Made by a program: the position numbers and the translations under genes. Shown in pieces: positions 27,524 through 36,875 of a DNA stretch of 64,000 bases; positions within the stretch are counted from its first letter, which is position 1; the number at the start of each line of letters is the position of its first letter. The notes beneath the pieces are model-generated. The model searched no databases, was not told the DNA's origin, and worked only from the letters and a program-made list of their open reading frames with translations. This DNA comes from Dermatophilus congolensis (lineage in GTDB: Bacteria; Actinomycetota; Actinomycetes; Actinomycetales; Dermatophilaceae), in the NCBI RefSeq assembly GCF_900447215.1, contig NZ_UFYA01000001.1, forward strand, positions 1,364,001 through 1,428,000. The letters run 5' to 3'.

Positions 27524-28885
27524 TCAGCCCTTCCACACCTGCGCGATCTTCTCAAACATCAGCGCTTCAGCCACACACGCATGCTCAAAATCACCCAAGT
27601 GCAGCCCCTCATCAGTACTGTGCGCACGCGTATCCGGGTCTTCCACCCCCGTCACCAACACCACTGCCTGCGGGAAGGTGTCATTGAACTGGGCCACAAA
27701 CGGAATCGACCCACCGATACCGGCATCCACCGGCTCAGTGCCCCACGAAGAGCGCAAAGCCGAACGGGCCGCTTCCACAATCGGACCCGAGGCGGGCAAC
27801 GCAGAACCCGGCGCTGCATCCTCAACCTCAACCTCAACCTGAGCCCCCCAAGGTGCGTTGTCCTGCAAGAACTTCGTCACCGCCGCAGCCGCAGCCGCAG
27901 CATCCTGCGCAGGAGCAATCCGCACCGACAACAACGCCGAACACGAAGGCGACAACAAATTCGCCGCACCCTCCACCGCAGGGGCGTCAAAACCAACCAC
28001 AGTCACCGTCGGCTGCAACCACAAACGCGAGGCAAACGTGCCCTTACCAATCAGCTCTACACCATCAAGAACACTGGAGTCACGGCGAATCTCCTCCGCG
28101 GTGTAATCCACCCCCGAAGTTTCCTCACTCACCAACCCCGGCACCGCCACCGAACCATCAGCGTTATGCAACGTCCCCAAAAGACGACACATCGTCGTAA
28201 TCGCATCCGGCACCACCCCACCAAACATGCCCGAATGCAATCCATGCGCCAACGTCGACAACGTCACCTTCAAACGCACATTGCCCCGCAACGACGTCGT
28301 CAACGCAGGCGTACCCACCGCCCAGTTCGACGAATCAGCAAGCACAATCACATCGCACTCAAGCTCATCCCGATACTTATCCAACAAGGCAGGAAGACTC
28401 GCCGAGCCAGACTCCTCCTCACCCTCCACAAACACAATCACCTCAACCGGAGGCTTACCCCCAAAAGCACGCAACGCAGCAAGATGCGCCATCACACCAG
28501 CTTTATCGTCAGCAGTACCGCGACCATACAAACGCTCACCACGCTGCTGCGGCTCAAATGGCGCACTGGCCCACTGCGACTCCACACCAGCGGGCTGAAC
28601 ATCATGGTGGGCATACAGCAACACCCGTGCCGGCCGTTTCCCACCAACCGGCTCAGGGCCCGCCACACGGCCAATCACCGCAGGCTTACCGCCCTCAGCA
28701 ACCACCTTCACCTCAGCGCCTTCAGCACGCAATAATTCCGCCACAGCTTCCGCGCTGGCTTGCACGTCTTTATCGTGCTCAGGCAACGCAGACACACTCG
28801 GAATCCGCGCCAACGCCATCAAATCTTCTAGTACACCTGGCATAAGATCAGCGATTTTGGTTCGCAACGCCTCTGTATCCGTCAT
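27524..28885 (-). CDS. M20-family metallopeptidase (dipeptidase)
   Basis: Zinc peptidase of the M20/ArgE/DapE group. The 453-residue protein has the first metal His-Asp in YAHHDVQPAG, the Asp in GRGTADDKAGVMAHLAAL, the catalytic VEGEEESGS and a late His in TRAHSTDEGLHL. A dimerisation domain sits at about residues 190-320. Start set at ATG 28885; the frame extends to 28978 without a convincing ribosome site. Substrate is unknown; peptides or dipeptides are typical. Confidence 0.9.
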   Translation of the reverse strand: MTDTEALRTKIADLMPGVLEDLMALARIPSVSALPEHDKDVQASAEAVAELLRAEGAEVKVVAEGGKPAVIGRVAGPEPVGGKRPARVLLYAHHDVQPAGVESQWASAPFEPQQRGERLYGRGTADDKAGVMAHLAALRAFGGKPPVEVIVFVEGEEESGSASLPALLDKYRDELECDVIVLADSSNWAVGTPALTTSLRGNVRLKVTLSTLAHGLHSGMFGGVVPDAITTMCRLLGTLHNADGSVAVPGLVSEETSGVDYTAEEIRRDSSVLDGVELIGKGTFASRLWLQPTVTVVGFDAPAVEGAANLLSPSCSALLSVRIAPAQDAAAAAAAVTKFLQDNAPWGAQVEVEVEDAAPGSALPASGPIVEAARSALRSSWGTEPVDAGIGGSIPFVAQFNDTFPQAVVLVTGVEDPDTRAHSTDEGLHLGDFEHACVAEALMFEKIAQVWKG

Positions 28886-29079
28886 GGCCGAACAATATCC
28901 CCGCCAACACCACCCAGAACCCCAATAACACTGACAACGCACCTCATCTGACCTAGATCCTCCCCCCCATCTGGCCACAACACAAAACCATCACCTACAC
29001 CGCAATCCCTGCAGATCAACAGCACCTACCACCGCGCAGATCACCCATTCAAAGACATCACCAAGCTAGAGTGTCCAAG

Positions 29080-29685
29080 GTGTCCAGCAAGAAATCCGCC
29101 GACCAGCCCAACGGCGCCACGGAAACCACGTCCACCGTTGATCCAGCACCCGCGCCTGCCACCACCAAATCCACAGGCAAAGGGCGCCCCACCCCCACAC
29201 GCAAACAAGCCGAAGCAGCCCGCAAACGCCCTCTCGTTCCCGCCGACCGTAAAGCCGCCAAACGGCAATCACGGCTAGAAGAACGAGAACGCCGTTACAA
29301 AATCCGTCTCGCCATGGAAGCTGGCGAAGAATGGGCCCTACCCCGCCGCGACCGCGGAACCGAGCGCCGCTTCATGCGTGACTGGATCGACGCACGCCGC
29401 TCCTTTGCTGAATACCTTTTGATCGTCATGGTGCTGGGCCTGCCCGTCACACTCATCACCCACCCCACGATCATGGCAATCGGATACTGCATCGTCTACG
29501 GCGCAGTACTCATAGCAGCCATCGACGTCACCGTGATGTGGTTCCAAGTCAAGAAAGCAGTCACCACCAAATTCGGCGCACCACCAGCCAAAGGTGGCCT
29601 GTGGTACACCATCACCCGCGCACTACAAATGCGCGTAGGACGCGTCCCCAAACCCCAAGTCAAACGCGGCCAGTACCCCTCCTAA
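29080..29685 (+). CDS. DUF3043 membrane protein
   Basis: Same family and position as Rv2206. The 201-residue protein has a long basic, Ala/Lys/Arg-rich cytosolic N-terminus (about 110 residues, including RDRGTERRFMRDWIDARRSF), two hydrophobic helices (YLLIVMVLGLPVTLI and MAIGYCIVYGAVLIAAIDVTVMWF) and a basic tail. Start set at GTG 29080 because TAGAGT lies exactly 7 nt upstream; GTG 29071 overlaps that box. Function is not known. Confidence 0.85.
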   Translation: MSSKKSADQPNGATETTSTVDPAPAPATTKSTGKGRPTPTRKQAEAARKRPLVPADRKAAKRQSRLEERERRYKIRLAMEAGEEWALPRRDRGTERRFMRDWIDARRSFAEYLLIVMVLGLPVTLITHPTIMAIGYCIVYGAVLIAAIDVTVMWFQVKKAVTTKFGAPPAKGGLWYTITRALQMRVGRVPKPQVKRGQYPS

Positions 29686-29714
29686 CCACTGGGCACGCCA
29701 CCTGCCAACACACC

Positions 29715-29758
29715 TGTGAAGGGCTGTTTTCCTCACCAAGGGAAAACAGCCCTTCACA
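29715..29758. terminator. Bidirectional terminator between DUF3043 gene and cob operon
   Basis: A perfect 18-bp stem (TGTGAAGGGCTGTTTTCC with its complement) and 8-nt loop lie between converging genes. Confidence 0.85.
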
Positions 29759-29775
29759 CATATGCACCACCAACA

Positions 29776-29982
29776 TCACTCCTGCTCAAGCGACATCGGC
29801 CCATACACAACCTCACCCCCACACAACAACGACACCGACACCACCCCCAACTCCGTCAACCCCAACCACGACTCCCCCAACCACGCCTCCGCATCCTCCC
29901 GCGACTCAAACGGCACCTCAGCATCAGCAACCCGCACCTGAGCGCCACCATCATCAAACGCTTTCCACACCCAATCACTCAT
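29776..29982 (-). CDS. Small conserved hypothetical protein at the end of the cobOBC operon
   Basis: A 68-residue acidic protein (SDWVWKAFDDGGAQVRVADAEVPF, ESREDAEAWLGESWLGL, LCGGEVVYGPMSLEQE) with no signal or membrane segment. The pattern of a short beta-rich domain with DAEAWLG resembles small actinobacterial proteins of unknown function. Its ATG overlaps the cobC stop by 4 nt, so it is translated with the cobalamin genes; whether it acts in that pathway is unknown. Confidence 0.72.
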   Translation of the reverse strand: MSDWVWKAFDDGGAQVRVADAEVPFESREDAEAWLGESWLGLTELGVVSVSLLCGGEVVYGPMSLEQE

Positions 29983-31067
29983 AAACCCACCCTAGACCCA
30001 CCCCTGAGCCCCAACCCATCAACCTGCTCAAACAACACCTCACGCTCCCGAGCCCCCCGCACAGCAATCCGCAACCACTGCGGACCCAACCCCGGAAACG
30101 TATCCCCACGCCTCAACCCCACCCCTCGCTGCCGCAACACCTCACGCACCCACACCGCCCGCTGATGCCGCACCAACACAAACGGCCCAGCAGCCCCCGA
30201 AACCACATCAAACCCACGCTGCTGCAACCCCTGCACCAACACCTCACGATCCCGCACCACCCGCTCAGCCACCCCCGCCGCAAACTCCTCCCCCTGCCGC
30301 GAACACACCGCACGCATCGCCGCCAACGCCGGAACATTCACCGACCACGGCGACTGCACCTGCCGCAACTGCTCCACCAACCCCGGCTCAGCCACCACAA
30401 ACCCAGCCCGAACACCCGCCAACCCAAACGTCTTCGTCAAACTCCGCAACACCACCAACCCCTGCGTGCGTGCAGCATCCACCAACAACGACTCCGACCC
30501 CCGCACCCCACCAACACCGACCGCAACATCCATAAACGCCTCATCCACCACCACCACACGCCCCGGCCTCAACAAACTCAACACCTCACCACGCGGATGC
30601 AACACCGACGTCGGATTAGTCGGATTCCCCACCACCACCACATCAGCACCCTCATCCACCTTCCCCGCACGCAGCACAAACCCATCCTCAGCATCCAACA
30701 GATGCCGCACCACCTGATGCCCCGCACCCCCCAACGCCGCCTCCGGCTCAGTGAACTGCGGATGCACCACACACGCCCGCTGCCACGACCGCAGCCGCGC
30801 CACCAACCCAAACGCCTCCGCCACCCCATTCACCAACAACACACACCCCGGATCAACCCCCACATGCTCAGCCACCACCCGTCGCGTCGGAAACTCATCC
30901 GGATACGCAGCCACCCCACCCAAAGACTCCCGCAACGCCTCGGCCACAAACAACGGAGGCTCCCCCACCGCAACATTCACCGCAAAATCCCAACACACCC
31001 CCCGCGCCTCCACATCACCGTGATGACGCAAATCCACCCCCTCAATCACCGCACACCACCCCGCCAT
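29979..31067 (-). CDS. cobC: CobC/CobD-type PLP aminotransferase-fold enzyme (threonine-phosphate decarboxylase-like)
   Basis: Class I/II PLP-fold enzyme used in the cobalamin aminopropanol arm; it resembles histidinol-phosphate aminotransferase. Motifs include FAVNVAVGEPP near the start, VVVGNPTNPTSVL, VVVDEAFMDVAV, and the PLP lysine in VLRSLTKTFGLAGVRAGF. Start set at ATG 31067 (362 residues), overlapping the cobB end by 22 nt; the frame reaches 31118. Decarboxylase versus aminotransferase activity cannot be separated by sequence here. Confidence 0.87.
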   Translation of the reverse strand: MAGWCAVIEGVDLRHHGDVEARGVCWDFAVNVAVGEPPLFVAEALRESLGGVAAYPDEFPTRRVVAEHVGVDPGCVLLVNGVAEAFGLVARLRSWQRACVVHPQFTEPEAALGGAGHQVVRHLLDAEDGFVLRAGKVDEGADVVVVGNPTNPTSVLHPRGEVLSLLRPGRVVVVDEAFMDVAVGVGGVRGSESLLVDAARTQGLVVLRSLTKTFGLAGVRAGFVVAEPGLVEQLRQVQSPWSVNVPALAAMRAVCSRQGEEFAAGVAERVVRDREVLVQGLQQRGFDVVSGAAGPFVLVRHQRAVWVREVLRQRGVGLRRGDTFPGLGPQWLRIAVRGAREREVLFEQVDGLGLRGGSRVGL

Positions 31068-32458
31068 GCACACGCTTGCGCCACCAAACGAGCCGCGAAC
31101 TGCGGCGCACCAGCCCAATGCGTGTGCAAATACCCCGCCACCACATTTCCCGACACCACACCATCAACCTCGACCCGATCAGCATGATCACGCAACACCC
31201 ATGCCCCCGGAACCACGCCCGCATCCGGGGCTGGCGCCACCCGCGTGCGATGGAACACATGCCCCGTCACACGATCACCAGCAGCAGACAACACCGAGTC
31301 ACAATCAGCCACAGCCTGCCGATACCCCAACACCAACCGCGGATGCATCGAGGCAATCAACGGCAATACACCCGTCATCTGCGTGCCATCCAACTCCTGC
31401 GCCAAATAAAGCATCCCCGCGCACTCAGCCACCACCGGAGCCCCCGAAGCTGCAAACCTGCGCACCGCATCCAACATCGACCGGTTCGCCCCCAACGCCG
31501 AGGCATACACCTCTGGGAAACCACCCTGAATCACCAACGCATCAGCCTCAGGTAACTCTCTATCCCGCAGCGGATCAAACGACACCACCTGCGCCCCCGC
31601 AGCCTCCAACAACTCCACATTCTCTGCATACCCAAACGTGAACGCAGCCCCACCAGCCACAGCAACACGCACCCCACTACCAGTAGAAACACCCCCAACA
31701 GAGGCCAATGCAGCCCCAGGAGACCACACCTGACCCTCCAGCTCAGGCGCAGACTTAGCCACCTCCACAATCGCATCAAGATCCAAATGCTGCTGCGCCA
31801 TACACGCCAACGCATCCACCGCAGCCAACGCCTCCGGACGCCGCTCCGCCGCCGGAATTAACCCCAAATGCCGACTCGGCACCACAATGTCCGGCAACCG
31901 CGGAATACACCCCACCACCGGAACACCCACCCCAAGCACCGCAGCCCGCGCCTCCGCCTCATGACGCGGCGAAGCCACATTATTAAGAATGACCCCCGCC
32001 ACCCTCACCTGCGAATCAAACGAAGCAAAACCATGCACCACCGCCCCCACACTGCGCGACGCCGACGCACAATTCACCACCAAAATCACCGGAGTCTGAG
32101 TCAACTTCGCCACATGCGCCGACGAAGCAAACCCCTCCCTACCCAACGCGCCATCAAACAACCCCATAACACCCTCAATCACCGCCACATCAGCCACCGA
32201 CGGCGACAACGCACCATGCAACAACAACGGCACAATCCGATCCACACCCACCATGTGCGCATCCAAATTCCGCCCCACCCGAGCACACGCAGCCTCGTGA
32301 TACCCCGGATCGATGTAATCAGGCCCCACCTTGTGTGGAGAAACCACCAACCCACGACGATGCAACGCCGCCAACAACCCCGTAGTGATCATCGTCTTGC
32401 CACTACCAGAAGCAGGCGCCGCAATCAGCACACGCGGCAAACTATGAGTCCTCACCAT
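31046..32458 (-). CDS. cobB: Cobyrinate a,c-diamide synthase
   Basis: Glutamine-dependent amidation of the a and c side chains of the corrin ring. The 470-residue protein has an N-terminal Walker-type ATPase domain (APASGSGKTMITTGLL, HKVGPDYIDPGYH, VIEGVMGLFDG) and a C-terminal type I glutamine amidotransferase domain with the catalytic Cys in VVAECAGMLYLAQELDG, and a His near HTHWAGAPQFA. Its ATG overlaps the cobO stop by 7 nt. Confidence 0.93.
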   Translation of the reverse strand: MVRTHSLPRVLIAAPASGSGKTMITTGLLAALHRRGLVVSPHKVGPDYIDPGYHEAACARVGRNLDAHMVGVDRIVPLLLHGALSPSVADVAVIEGVMGLFDGALGREGFASSAHVAKLTQTPVILVVNCASASRSVGAVVHGFASFDSQVRVAGVILNNVASPRHEAEARAAVLGVGVPVVGCIPRLPDIVVPSRHLGLIPAAERRPEALAAVDALACMAQQHLDLDAIVEVAKSAPELEGQVWSPGAALASVGGVSTGSGVRVAVAGGAAFTFGYAENVELLEAAGAQVVSFDPLRDRELPEADALVIQGGFPEVYASALGANRSMLDAVRRFAASGAPVVAECAGMLYLAQELDGTQMTGVLPLIASMHPRLVLGYRQAVADCDSVLSAAGDRVTGHVFHRTRVAPAPDAGVVPGAWVLRDHADRVEVDGVVSGNVVAGYLHTHWAGAPQFAARLVAQACAWRGGVR

Positions 32459-33075
32459 TCGATCCCGCGCTGCCCCTTCTGACCAACATCAAATGGATGC
32501 TTCACCTTCGTCATCTCCGTCACTAAATCTGCCGCATCCACCAACACAGCCGGCGCCCTGCGCCCCGTCACAACCACATGCTGTTTACCAGGACGCCCCC
32601 GCAACGTCTCCACCACCTCATCGACATCCACCCATCCCCAATCCAGCGGATACGTGAACTCATCCAGCACATAAAAATCGTGCTGCTCCTGCCCCAACCG
32701 CCGAGCAACCTCCACCCACCCCTGCCGCGCAACCTCAGCCTGCTCCACCTCAACATCACCACTATTGGAACGCGTCCACGACCACCCCGACCCCATCTTG
32801 TGCCACTCAACCGGCGCCCCCACCGCCGGATCCTCCTCATTCAGCTGCCCCAACCGCCGTAACACCGCCTCCTCACCCACCTTCCACTTCGGCGACTTCA
32901 CAAACTGAAACACCACCACCGACAAACCTGCATTCCACGCCCGCAACGCCATCCCAAACGCAGCCGTGGACTTCCCCTTCCCCTCCCCCGTATTCACAGC
33001 CAAAACCGCGCGATCCCGCCGCTCACGCGTAGTTAACCCATCATCAGGAACACAACTCGGAACACCACGAACCAC
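32452..33075 (-). CDS. cobO: Cob(I)yrinic acid a,c-diamide adenosyltransferase
   Basis: Adds the adenosyl group to the cobalt of the corrinoid using ATP. The P-loop NTGEGKGKSTAAFGMALRAW, VVVFQFVKSPKWKVGE and FYVLDEFTYPLDWG are typical of CobO/BtuR. The open frame continues far upstream to 34191, antisense to cobG, but start is set at GTG 33075: GAGGAGG lies 5 nt upstream and 207 residues is the family length, beginning just before the conserved DDGLTTRERR. First gene of the minus-strand cobOBC operon, divergent from cobG. Confidence 0.93.
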   Translation of the reverse strand: MVRGVPSCVPDDGLTTRERRDRAVLAVNTGEGKGKSTAAFGMALRAWNAGLSVVVFQFVKSPKWKVGEEAVLRRLGQLNEEDPAVGAPVEWHKMGSGWSWTRSNSGDVEVEQAEVARQGWVEVARRLGQEQHDFYVLDEFTYPLDWGWVDVDEVVETLRGRPGKQHVVVTGRRAPAVLVDAADLVTEMTKVKHPFDVGQKGQRGIEW

Positions 33076-33280
33076 AACAACCTCCTCAACAACAACCCAA
33101 CAACAACCAAAATAGCCCCCACCCCACACTCCCCCAGAACCAGACCAAACACCGCCACACCCAGGCAACGAACACAACACCCCCCACCCCTGTGAAAGAG
33201 AACACCCCCACAGCACCACCTGCGCCTTAACACACAACCAACCAATAACTAAACCCCCCTCCCCGAGTAGGGTTTTTTCC

Positions 33281-34567
33281 ATGACCGCGCCCACCACCCC
33301 CACCGGCGACCGCTGCCCCGGCGCACTCCGCCTCCACCACGCCGCCGACGGCGACCTCGCCCGCATCCGCATCCCCGGCGGACTCCTCACTCCCCAAGCC
33401 ACCCGCACCCTCGCCCACCTAGCCACCACCCTCGGCGACGGCCACATCCGCCTCACTGCCCGCGGCAACGCCGAAATCCGTGGCATCCCCACCGGATCCG
33501 AAACCGACATCGCCACCTGCCTCACCACCGCCGGGCTCCTGCCCTCCCCCGCCCACGAACGCATCCGCAACATCGTCACCACCCCCACCGCTGGGCTCGA
33601 CGAACACGGAAACACCACCGGAACAACCCTCACCAACCTCCTCCACACCCTCGACAACGCCCTCATCAGCGACCCCGAACTCGCGCAACTGAGCGGACGA
33701 TTCCTCTTCGGCATCGACGACGGTCGCGGCGATACCCTCGCCCTCGAACCCGACCTAGCCCTCACCGCCAACAACAACGACCACTGGACCATCACCGCCG
33801 CCGGCACCCCCCTGGGAGTCACCCACCGCACCAACGCCCCCACCGCACTCACCCTGGCCGCACACACCCACCTAGCCACCGCACACACCCACAACCAACG
33901 CGGCTGGCGCCTCACCGACCACCCCAACACCCCCGCCCTCATCGCCAACATCCGCAACACCATCAGCCACCTCCTCACCCACCACACCCCCCACACCCCC
34001 GCCCCGCACACCACCCCACCACCCCTAGGACTCATCCCCCACCCCACCAACACCACCTGCACCATCGCCACCCGACTTCCCCTAGCCGCAGCTCCCGCCG
34101 AAACCTGGCAACACTTCGCCGACCTCGCCGAACACGGCGACAACCTCATCCGCACCAGCCCAGCCCGCACCATCCTCATCGCCAACCTCACTCACCACCA
34201 CGCAACAACCGCACTCACCCACCTATCCACCCTCGGACTCATCAGCGACCCCCACGCACCCCTAGCCCACGTCACCACATGCACTGGCCTACCCGGCTGC
34301 ACCTCAGCCCTCGCCGACGTCCAATACGCAGCAGTCACCCACCACACCCCCAGTAACAACAACACCCCCGTGCACTGGTCAGCCTGCCCACGACGCTGCG
34401 GCCGCCCAACCACCAACCACGTCCAAGTCCTCGCCACCGAAACCGGATGGACCACCGCCCTAGTCAACACCGACACCCCTGGACACCCCGCCACCAACCA
34501 ACACCCCGTCACCGACGAGAATCTCACTACCGACATCACCAACCGACGACAGGAAATCACCCCATGA
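33281..34567 (+). CDS. cobG: Precorrin-3B synthase-like siroheme/[4Fe-4S] protein
   Basis: CobG oxidises precorrin-3A with molecular oxygen ahead of ring contraction, the aerobic route. The 428-residue protein has two nitrite/sulfite-reductase ferredoxin-like halves and the cluster ligands in CTGLPGC (CX5C) and CPRRC (CX3C) near residues 330-370. Coding sequence is extremely C-rich (ACC, CAC, CCC codons). Start ATG has TAGGGT 7 nt before it and a T-rich spacer with no ribosome site, so the mRNA is probably leaderless. Overlaps cobH by ATGA. The 205-bp cobO-cobG gap shows promoter space but no cobalamin riboswitch that I can recognise. Confidence 0.88.
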   Translation: MTAPTTPTGDRCPGALRLHHAADGDLARIRIPGGLLTPQATRTLAHLATTLGDGHIRLTARGNAEIRGIPTGSETDIATCLTTAGLLPSPAHERIRNIVTTPTAGLDEHGNTTGTTLTNLLHTLDNALISDPELAQLSGRFLFGIDDGRGDTLALEPDLALTANNNDHWTITAAGTPLGVTHRTNAPTALTLAAHTHLATAHTHNQRGWRLTDHPNTPALIANIRNTISHLLTHHTPHTPAPHTTPPPLGLIPHPTNTTCTIATRLPLAAAPAETWQHFADLAEHGDNLIRTSPARTILIANLTHHHATTALTHLSTLGLISDPHAPLAHVTTCTGLPGCTSALADVQYAAVTHHTPSNNNTPVHWSACPRRCGRPTTNHVQVLATETGWTTALVNTDTPGHPATNQHPVTDENLTTDITNRRQEITP

Positions 34568-35208
34568 CCACTCCCAAAACTCCCTACACCTACGAAACCA
34601 ACGGCGCCAACATCTACCGCGAATCCTTCGCCACAATCCGCGCCGAAACCGACCTCACCCACCTCACCCCCGAGGAAGAACGCGTCGCCGTCCGCATGAT
34701 CCACTCCTGCGGATCCACCGACCTCATCAATGACATCATCTTCTCCCCCAACGCCGCCCACGAAGGCATCACCGCCCTCAACAACGGTGCCCCCATCCTC
34801 ACCGACACCCACATGGTCGCCAGCGGCATCACCCGCCGCCGTCTGCCCGCCAACAACGACATCATCTGCACCCTCCACGACGAACGCGTCCCCGAACTGG
34901 CCGCCACCCTCGAAACCACCCGCACCGCCGCAGGCATCCACCTATGGGGCGAACGCATTGACGGCGCAGTCATCGCCATCGGCAACGCCCCCACCGCACT
35001 CTTCCACCTCCTCAACCTCCTCCACACCAACCCCTGGCGTCCTGCCCTCATCCTGGGCATCCCCGTCGGATTCGTCGGCGCCATCGAGTCCAAAGAAGCC
35101 CTCCACAACGACCCCCTCAACCCCCCCCACATCATCGTCCGCGGCCGCCGCGGCGGCAGCGCCATCACCTGCGGCGCCCTCAACGCCCTCGCCAGCAGCG
35201 CCGAATAA
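34564..35208 (+). CDS. cobH: Precorrin-8X methylmutase
   Basis: Moves the C-11 methyl to C-12 to give hydrogenobyrinate. The 214-residue protein has AVRMIHSCGSTDLINDI (His of catalysis), PILTDTHMVASGITRRRL, GNAPTALFHLL and ILGIPVGFVGAIESKEAL. Its ATG overlaps the cobG stop. All family signatures are kept, so it should be active. Confidence 0.95.
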   Translation: MTTPKTPYTYETNGANIYRESFATIRAETDLTHLTPEEERVAVRMIHSCGSTDLINDIIFSPNAAHEGITALNNGAPILTDTHMVASGITRRRLPANNDIICTLHDERVPELAATLETTRTAAGIHLWGERIDGAVIAIGNAPTALFHLLNLLHTNPWRPALILGIPVGFVGAIESKEALHNDPLNPPHIIVRGRRGGSAITCGALNALASSAE

Positions 35209-35257
35209 CCCACCACCCCAAACCGACACCCCTACCTCCACCGCAGAAAGACATCAC

Positions 35258-36832
35258 ATGAACCAGGCCGCCCCCGGAAAACTCATCGGCGTAGGAGTAG
35301 GCCCCGGCGACCCCGAACTACTCACCATCAAAGCCGCCCGGGCCATCGAAAACGCCGACGTTATCGCCTACCACGAAGCCAAACCAGGCTCTTCCAACGC
35401 CCGCGCCACCGCCGCAGACCATATCCACTCCCACCACATCGAACTCCCCCTCACCTACCCCATCACAACCGGAACCACCAGCCACCCCGGCGGATACACC
35501 GGGGCAATCAACGACTTCTACACCGAAGCCACCCACCTCATCGCCACCCACCTCGACGCTGGCCGCACAGTCGCCGTCCTCGCCGAAGGAGACCCTTTCC
35601 TCTATAGCTCCTTCCAACACCTACACGAACGCCTGGCACACACCTACCCCACCCAGGTCATCCCCGGCATCAGCTCCATAACAGCTGTAGCCACCGCCCT
35701 TGGACGCCCCCTCGTCGAAGCCACCGAAACGCTCACCATCCTGCCCGGAACCCTACCCACTGATGAGCTGGCCGCTCGCCTAGCCACCGCCGACTGCGCA
35801 GTCATCATGAAACTGGGTCGCACCTTCACCTCCGTGCGTCAAGCCCTCACCACAGCCGGGCGCCTTAACGAGGCTTGGTACGTCGAACGCGTCAGCCATG
35901 ACGAACGCGAAGTCGTCACGCCTCTAGCAGACGTCAACCCCGACAATGTTCCCTACTTCTCTCTAGCTGTCATTCCCAGCCGTGTCGGAGCAGCCGAATG
36001 GATGCCTGTACCCGCACCTCCCAGTCAGAAAGAAAGCTCTTGTATCGGGTACGTGGATGTCTGCGGCTTAGGGCCTGCCGGAGCAATGTGGCGCTCCCCT
36101 CAAGTCACAGCAGCGCTAGCCCAAGCCACTGACATCATCGGTTACACCACATATGTCAAACGCGTCCCAGAACGCCCTGGTCTTACCCGACATCTATCTG
36201 ACAATAAAGTTGAGCTAGAGCGCGCAGAATTCGCTCTGGACCTCGCACTACGTGGCCACCGCGTAGCCGTCGTCTCTTCAGGTGACGCAGGTATCTTCGC
36301 GATGGCTACCGCTGTTCTCGAGGCAGCTGATCAAGAACGCTATCGCCACATCCCTGTGCGGGTTCTGCCTGGAATCACTGCTGCTGCGGCTGTGGCTGCA
36401 AGTGTCGGTGCTCCCATTGGCCACGACTTCGCGACCATCTCATTGTCTGACCGGCTCAAACCGTTTGAGGTGATCCGTGAGCGAGTCCGAGCAGCTGCGC
36501 AAACGGACCTTGTTATTGCTCTCTACAACCCCGCAAGCAAAGAACGCACCTGGCAGCTGCGCTCCATTATCGATGACCTACGTACTTTCCGAGCCGAAAC
36601 AACCCCCGTCGTTGTTGCCCGCGCGGTGGGCTCTGAGTCTGAAAAAGTCACAGTCACAACATTGGGCGACCTTGACCCAGACACCGTAGACATGCGCACC
36701 GCACTCATTATTGGATCAAACCAGACACGTTTGAGCACGCGTATAGCCCCTGGGGGCAGGAGCACCGGCGCAGCGTGTGAAGACGGCACTCAGCGCGTGC
36801 TCTGGACTCCCCGCACTTATCCGCAACAGTGA
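35258..36832 (+). CDS. cobIJ: CobIJ fusion: precorrin-2 C20- and precorrin-3B C17-methyltransferase
   Basis: Two SAM-dependent tetrapyrrole methyltransferases in one chain of 524 residues, as in mycobacteria. CobI (residues 1-245) has GVGVGPGDPELLTIKAARAI, LAEGDPFLYSSFQHL and VIPGISSITAVATALGRPL. CobJ (about 260-510) has GYVDVCGLGPAGAMWRSP, VVSSGDAGIFAMATAVLE and LPGITAAAAVAASVGAPIGHDFATISLSD. Start ATG 35258 has GCAGAAAG upstream. Codon use shifts within the gene: the CobI half is strongly C-rich and the CobJ half is balanced, at the edge of the window's composition switch. Confidence 0.94.
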   Translation: MNQAAPGKLIGVGVGPGDPELLTIKAARAIENADVIAYHEAKPGSSNARATAADHIHSHHIELPLTYPITTGTTSHPGGYTGAINDFYTEATHLIATHLDAGRTVAVLAEGDPFLYSSFQHLHERLAHTYPTQVIPGISSITAVATALGRPLVEATETLTILPGTLPTDELAARLATADCAVIMKLGRTFTSVRQALTTAGRLNEAWYVERVSHDEREVVTPLADVNPDNVPYFSLAVIPSRVGAAEWMPVPAPPSQKESSCIGYVDVCGLGPAGAMWRSPQVTAALAQATDIIGYTTYVKRVPERPGLTRHLSDNKVELERAEFALDLALRGHRVAVVSSGDAGIFAMATAVLEAADQERYRHIPVRVLPGITAAAAVAASVGAPIGHDFATISLSDRLKPFEVIRERVRAAAQTDLVIALYNPASKERTWQLRSIIDDLRTFRAETTPVVVARAVGSESEKVTVTTLGDLDPDTVDMRTALIIGSNQTRLSTRIAPGGRSTGAACEDGTQRVLWTPRTYPQQ

Positions 36833-36836
36833 CATG

Positions 36837-36875
36837 GCGGGGCTGCCCAGGTGGGCTTTACCGAGGCAGCCCCGC
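36837..36875. terminator. Hairpin between converging cobIJ and cobM
   Basis: An 11-bp stem (GCGGGGCTGCC with its complement) and 17-nt loop start 4 nt past the cobIJ stop and run into the last codons of cobM. It may terminate cobIJ transcription. Confidence 0.6.

Noticed and set aside
26338-28735. Long Thr/Pro/His/Arg-rich + strand frames opposite glycerate kinase and M20 genes
   Set aside because: Shadow frames produced by the C/A-rich strand; minus-strand genes have clear domain motifs.
33076-33280. Cobalamin riboswitch between cobO and cobG
   Set aside because: I looked on both strands for the B12-box and core of the riboswitch and did not find them; the gap is C/A-rich and low in structure. 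A covariance search could overturn this.
33076-34191. Long N-terminal extension of CobO
   Set aside because: The frame is open only because the antisense cobG gene is very C-rich; GAGGAGG before GTG 33075 and family length define the true start.
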